From assembly GCF_001598555.1 (NCBI RefSeq), contig NZ_BCZE01000029.1, forward strand, positions 35,630 to 99,629: a stretch of DNA of 64,000 nt, in the 5' to 3' direction. The notes beneath the pieces were generated by a model, which was given only the letters and a program-made list of their open reading frames with translations, ran no database searches and had not been told where the DNA came from. The translations under genes and the position numbers were made by a program. Positions 60,251 through 64,000 of the stretch are shown in pieces (position 1 is the stretch's first letter; each line of letters begins with the position of its first letter). Source of the DNA: Novosphingobium rosa NBRC 15208. GTDB taxonomy: Bacteria; Pseudomonadota; Alphaproteobacteria; Sphingomonadales; Sphingomonadaceae.

Positions 60251-61258
60251 ATGCCCCTGCCCCGCCGCCTTCGCTTCCTGCTGCCGCTTGCGCTGATCGG
60301 CGGCGGCATGGCGCAGCCCGCCTGCGCCCAGCCTGCCGCCGCCACCGCACCTCAGGCGCCATGGCTGACCATTGCCCAACTGCGCCACCTTTATGCCGAT
60401 CCGGTCAGCCGCTTCATGACCATCAAGGGACTGGAGATCCATTACAAGGACGAGGGGCCCCGCAATGCCCCCGTGCTGTTCATGGTGCATGGTTCGGTCA
60501 GTTCGCTGCGGACGTGGGATGGCGTGGCGGCACAGCTGAAGCAGCGCTATCGCATCATCCGTTACGACATTCCCGGCTATGGCCTCTCGGGCCGCATTTC
60601 CGACGAGGCCGAGCGCACGGTCCAGCCGGTCGAGGTGGCCGAGGGGCTGCTCGATGCGCTGCATGTGAGCAAGGTCACCTTCGTCGGCGTCTCCAGCGGC
60701 GGCACGATGGGCATGTATCTGGCGGCCAGGCGTCCCGATCTGGTCACGCGGCTGGTGCTGTCGAACACGCCGTCGGACCCGGTGGACACCAGCCATCTGG
60801 TGATGCCCAAGGCCTTTCTCGATGCGCAGGCCCGCGCCAAGGGGCATGGCGGCTATCAGGACCAGATCTTCTGGGACCAGTTCCTGACCTTCTTCGCGGG
60901 GCACGGCGACCGCATTTCGCCGCAGACCCGCCGCGAATACCACGATTTCAACCGCCGCACCCCCGAGGCGCATCCCATCGCCATGATGGCGCGCATCGGC
61001 GACGGCAAACAGGCCGATCTCGAGATGAACAAGGTGACCGCGCCGACCTTGCTGCTGTGGGGCGGGGCCGACCCGCTGCTGCCCGAAAGCGCGGCGCTGG
61101 CGCTGGTGCGGCATATGCCCAATGCGCGGATCAGCCGGCTGATCATGCCCGATGTCGGCCATTATCCGCCGCTGGAGGTGCCCGCACGCTTCGCCCGCCT
61201 GCTCAGCGATTATATCGAGCAGGTGACCCCCGAACTGGGCGGCACGCCGGCCCGTTAG
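60251..61258 (+). CDS. Secreted alpha/beta hydrolase with intact triad
   Basis: 335 residues. A Sec signal peptide (MPLPRRLRFLLPLALIGGGM, cleavage after ACA) makes it periplasmic. The domain has VLFMVHGSVSSLRTWDGV, YDIPGYGLSGRIS, the nucleophile Ser148 in VGVSSGGTMG, LLLWGGADPLLPE (Asp) and MPDVGHYPPLEVP (His). It is paralogous to the anchored hydrolase at 53445 (shared RYRxxRxDxPxYGLSG). GGAG lies 9 bases upstream of the ATG. Exported hydrolases in two operons suggest the substrate is trimmed outside the cytoplasm before uptake. Confidence 0.87.
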   Translation: MPLPRRLRFLLPLALIGGGMAQPACAQPAAATAPQAPWLTIAQLRHLYADPVSRFMTIKGLEIHYKDEGPRNAPVLFMVHGSVSSLRTWDGVAAQLKQRYRIIRYDIPGYGLSGRISDEAERTVQPVEVAEGLLDALHVSKVTFVGVSSGGTMGMYLAARRPDLVTRLVLSNTPSDPVDTSHLVMPKAFLDAQARAKGHGGYQDQIFWDQFLTFFAGHGDRISPQTRREYHDFNRRTPEAHPIAMMARIGDGKQADLEMNKVTAPTLLLWGGADPLLPESAALALVRHMPNARISRLIMPDVGHYPPLEVPARFARLLSDYIEQVTPELGGTPAR

Positions 61259-61356
61259 TGCCCGCTGTGCGATCAAACCAAGGCGGCATGATGCCCTGCT
61301 CTCCGCTCTGCGGCACTGTGCGCCTTCATCGCCTGTTGGAAGGACCGTTTTGAACC

Positions 61357-62166
61357 ATGCCGATCCGGCGCGCCTACACCACCTGCCGCTATGGGCAGAT
61401 GCATTACCGCGAGGCCGGGCCGGCGGATGGGCAAACGGACGCGCCGGTGCTGGTGCTGCTGCATCAGAATCCGTCCTCCTCATGGGAGTATGAGCCACTG
61501 ATCGCCGCGCTGGCCATTGACCGGCGGGTGATCGCCTTCGACACCCCCGGCCATGGCATGAGCGATGCGCCTCCTGCCCCGCCGGGCATGGCTGGCTATG
61601 CCACCGCTTTCGCCGATGCGCTGGGCGCGCTGGAGATCACCGGCCCGGTCGATCTCTATGGCTTTCACACCGGCACGCTGCTGGCCATCGAACTGGCGCT
61701 GGCCCTGCCCGCCCAGATCCGCCGCATGGCGCTCACCGGCATCCCGATGTATCCGGCCGAGGAACGCGCCCGCAAGCTGGCCGAGGCCGAAAGCTTCCCC
61801 GCGCCCGATGAGGAGGGCACGGTGATCCTGGGCCTGCTGGGCAAGCTGTGGGCCTATGTTGTGGGTGGCCGCGCGGCGGGCGTGCCGCTGGAGCGCGCGG
61901 TGCGCCATTTCGCCGACAAGGCCTATATTCTCGACCGTTTCACCTGGGCCTATCGCGGCGTATGGTCCTGGGATTTCAACCGGCTGGCTCGCCTCGACCT
62001 GCCGGTTCTGCTGCTGCAACCCTTTGAAACCCTGCGGGAGCCCGCGCTGGCCGCGGCCCGCCTCATCCCCGGCTGCGTGGTTCAGGAGCTTCCTGACCTC
62101 GACCGGGATATTTTCGATCTAGCCCCGGAGCGCCTGGCCCATGACCTTCGTACCTTCCTCGCTTGA
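61357..62166 (+). CDS. Alpha/beta-hydrolase-fold protein with GFHTG in place of the nucleophile elbow
   Basis: 269 residues. VLVLLHQNPSSSWEYEPL, FDTPGHGMSDAPPAPPG and VDLYGFHTGTLLAIELAL show the fold; the nucleophile position is His104. The terminal region ELPDLDRDIFDLAPERL lacks the expected catalytic His. It is very close in style to the protein at 57895. The downstream kinase gene overlaps its end by 26 bases, so the two are coupled. Confidence 0.82.
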   Translation: MPIRRAYTTCRYGQMHYREAGPADGQTDAPVLVLLHQNPSSSWEYEPLIAALAIDRRVIAFDTPGHGMSDAPPAPPGMAGYATAFADALGALEITGPVDLYGFHTGTLLAIELALALPAQIRRMALTGIPMYPAEERARKLAEAESFPAPDEEGTVILGLLGKLWAYVVGGRAAGVPLERAVRHFADKAYILDRFTWAYRGVWSWDFNRLARLDLPVLLLQPFETLREPALAAARLIPGCVVQELPDLDRDIFDLAPERLAHDLRTFLA

Positions 62167-63154
62167 ACAGGATCTGCCGCTGGCGCAGATTTCCCATTCC
62201 GTCGTCCACCCCGATTTCATCGCCCGCGAGGTGGCCGCGCGCTATCCGATGCAGGGCAAGGTGGAAGCCTGGCTGCTCTATCGCGGCATGAATGACGTCT
62301 ATCTCGTCAAGGACGACCACACCAAATATGCGCTGCGCGTGTGGCGCAAGACCTATCGCGATGTCGACGATGTCGCCTATGAGCTGGACTATCTGGCCTT
62401 CCTCAAGGACCGCAACTTTCCCGCCAGCGTGGCCGTGCCCCAGCATGACGGCACGCTCTACTGGAAGGCCGCCACGCCCGAGGGCCCCCGCGCTCTGGCC
62501 ATGTATGACTGGGCCCCCGGTCGCAAGTTCGGCGACATGCTGAGCGAGGAGACCGCGCACCGGATCGGCGCCGCCTTCGCCCGCATGCATCTGCTGGGCA
62601 ATGAATGGGCGGGCAAGGACCACACCTTCTCGACCGCGACGGCCAAGGACTACAATCTGTGCATGCCCGCGCTGATCGATTTCGTCTATGATCGCCCCGA
62701 TGACCTGCGCGACTATCCGATCATCGCCGCCAACCTGGACCGCCGCCTCGACGAGCTGGCGGCAGGCAATGTGCCGCTGGGCGTGTGCCACCGCGATTTC
62801 CACCCCTCCAACGTCCATGTCGACGAGGCGGGCACCATCACTCTGCTCGATTTCGACGCGGCGGGTGAGGATTTCCTGATGCAGGACGTGCAGAACTACG
62901 TCTGGGGCAACCTGTTCTACGGCTTCTCCGACAGCTATGGCACCGCCTTCGAGGAAGGCTACCAGACGGTGCGCCCCTTCACCGCCGAAGAGATCGCCAA
63001 CAAGGAGCTGTTCCTGATGGCCAAGGCGCTGCGTCTGGTGGCGGGCATGGCGCAGTCCAGCGTGGCGGTGGGACGCGGCACGCTGCGCTTCCGCAACCTT
63101 GACTGGCTGGGCAATTACATCAAGACCCGCGCCCGTTCCTGCGGGCTGCTCTGA
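62141..63154 (+). CDS. Aminoglycoside-phosphotransferase/homoserine-kinase-II-like small-molecule kinase
   Basis: 337 residues of the APH/ThrB-II kinase-like fold: GMNDVYLVKDDHTKYALRVWRK (nucleotide-binding lobe with Lys), then the catalytic loop VCHRDFHPSNVHV and LLDFDAAG for metal binding. These kinases phosphorylate small hydroxyl compounds such as homoserine, choline, methylthioribose or hydroxylysine. It overlaps the preceding gene by 26 bases and is followed 2 bases later by a transporter, so it may trap an imported substrate or phosphorylate a hydroxylated intermediate. Antibiotic resistance is unlikely in this setting. Confidence 0.83.
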   Translation: MTFVPSSLEQDLPLAQISHSVVHPDFIAREVAARYPMQGKVEAWLLYRGMNDVYLVKDDHTKYALRVWRKTYRDVDDVAYELDYLAFLKDRNFPASVAVPQHDGTLYWKAATPEGPRALAMYDWAPGRKFGDMLSEETAHRIGAAFARMHLLGNEWAGKDHTFSTATAKDYNLCMPALIDFVYDRPDDLRDYPIIAANLDRRLDELAAGNVPLGVCHRDFHPSNVHVDEAGTITLLDFDAAGEDFLMQDVQNYVWGNLFYGFSDSYGTAFEEGYQTVRPFTAEEIANKELFLMAKALRLVAGMAQSSVAVGRGTLRFRNLDWLGNYIKTRARSCGLL

Positions 63155-63156
63155 GC

Positions 63157-64000
63157 ATGAGGCCCGCCTCCCTGTCCGCCTCCGGGTCCACCCCCATGCC
63201 GGCAGCAGCCCCCGAGGCCGCCGCCGCATGGCCCAGACCGGGGCGGGCATGGGGGATGGTCGTCCTGCTGTTCCTGGCGGGGATCTGTTCGGTGATCGAC
63301 CGTTCGATCCTCAACATGGTGGTCGATCCGGTGCGCCATTCGCTGGGCATCGGCGACGCGCAGATCGCCCTGCTGCAGGGGCTGGCTTTCGGGCTGTTCT
63401 ACGCCTTCATGGGCGTGCCGATGGGGCTGCTGGCCGACCGCGTCTCGCGCAAGCGCCTGCTGATGGGCGGCATCCTGCTGTGGAGCATGGCCACCATCGG
63501 CAGTGGCCTCGCCTCCAGCTTCGGCCATCTGTTCATCGCGCGCCTGCTGGTGGGGCTGGGCGAGGCGGCGCTGGGCCCCTCTGCCATCTCGCTGATCGCC
63601 GACCTTTTTCCCCCTGAGCGGCGCGGTCGCCCGATCAGCCTCTATATGATGGGTCAGGCCCTGGCGGCAGGCCTGGCCATGGCCTTCACCGGTCGCATCC
63701 TGAGCGCGGCCGCGGCGGGCAGCTTCGCAAGCTGGCCGCTGCTGGCGACACTGCCGCCATGGCGCATCGCTTTCGTCTTTGCCGGCATCATCGGCCTGCT
63801 GGTGGTGCTGGGCATGACCCTGACCCGTGAGCCACCGCGCCATCAGGTCGGCCCCGCCATGCCCACCCCCACCCCCGGCGAGAGCGCGCGCTGGTTCTGG
63901 GACAATCGCGCGGTGCTGGCGCCGCTCTATCTGGGCTTCGCCATCTGCTTCGTCGCGGCCTATGGTTCGGCGGCGTGGCAGCCCGCCATGCTGATGCGGG
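63157..64000 (+). CDS. MFS transporter, N-terminal part (cut by window end)
   Basis: The first 281 residues are present. A proline/alanine-rich leader is followed by MFS segments: VVLLFLAGICSVIDRSILNMVVDPVRHSLG, GLFYAFMGVPMGLLADRVSRKRLL (the MFS A-motif) and RLLVGLGEAALGPSAISLIADLFPPERRGR. This resembles the Spinster-type transporters common in sphingomonads, which move organic acids or lipid-like molecules. The ATG at 63157 is 2 bases after the kinase stop; an ATG at 63196 is also possible. The gene is open at the right edge. Confidence 0.85.
   Translation, partial: MRPASLSASGSTPMPAAAPEAAAAWPRPGRAWGMVVLLFLAGICSVIDRSILNMVVDPVRHSLGIGDAQIALLQGLAFGLFYAFMGVPMGLLADRVSRKRLLMGGILLWSMATIGSGLASSFGHLFIARLLVGLGEAALGPSAISLIADLFPPERRGRPISLYMMGQALAAGLAMAFTGRILSAAAAGSFASWPLLATLPPWRIAFVFAGIIGLLVVLGMTLTREPPRHQVGPAMPTPTPGESARWFWDNRAVLAPLYLGFAICFVAAYGSAAWQPAMLMR

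Overview
The window is GC-rich and densely coded, with Sec/Tat-exported glycoside hydrolases, a Xanthomonas/Caulobacter-type TonB-dependent receptor and many sphingomonad-like catabolic families. This suggests an alphaproteobacterium of the Sphingomonadaceae (Novosphingobium/Sphingobium type). That is inference from protein style; there is no rRNA, tRNA or housekeeping gene here to confirm it. I see no insertion sequence, CRISPR array or phage gene.

Region 1 (1-9.8 kb) looks like a plant-polysaccharide locus. It holds the N-terminal part of a RuBisCO-like protein, a GH42 beta-galactosidase, a GH43-like beta-propeller enzyme, an IclR regulator, a TonB-dependent receptor and a GH127 beta-L-arabinofuranosidase-type enzyme. 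Three of its promoters carry TTTGCA/TGCAAA-type palindromes. Region 2 (10-14.9 kb) is a glycerol regulon: glpF and glpK run leftward and glpD and glpR rightward, around a promoter block filled with TTTCG repeats. Region 3 (15-18.4 kb) holds a PhoD-type phosphatase and a type-B carboxylesterase.

Region 4 (18.5-64 kb) is a large catabolic island and the most interesting part. Its genes form several short, tightly overlapping operons. Nearly every operon promoter carries a copy of one palindrome, consensus TATCCG-N5-CGGATA. I count 12 copies, with the best matches beside an MhpR-like IclR regulator at 28675. The island encodes flavin monooxygenases (two luciferase-type, two aromatic-hydroxylase type) and a flavin reductase; three aldehyde dehydrogenases and two MDR dehydrogenases; an ATP-dependent hydantoinase/oxoprolinase pair; three PuuE/cyclic-imidase-like NodB-fold hydrolases; two isochorismatase-fold amidases; two separate LeuCD-like hydratase pairs; an isocitrate-lyase-fold lyase; an HMG-CoA-lyase-like enzyme with a CaiB CoA-transferase; an FAD-linked oxidase; and MFS transporters.

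Taken together, the island most likely oxidises and opens a nitrogen-containing ring (lactam or cyclic imide), removes the nitrogen through half-amide hydrolysis, hydrates maleate-type unsaturated diacids and cleaves them to pyruvate plus propionate or acetyl-CoA. The substrate cannot be read from the sequence. The island also holds proteins with unusual features: three alpha/beta-hydrolase-fold proteins with GxHTG in place of the nucleophile elbow, two SAM-methyltransferases each paired with a small charged protein, a maleate-isomerase-family protein lacking both catalytic cysteines, and a full-length/short luciferase-like pair. The window ends inside a second MFS transporter gene.
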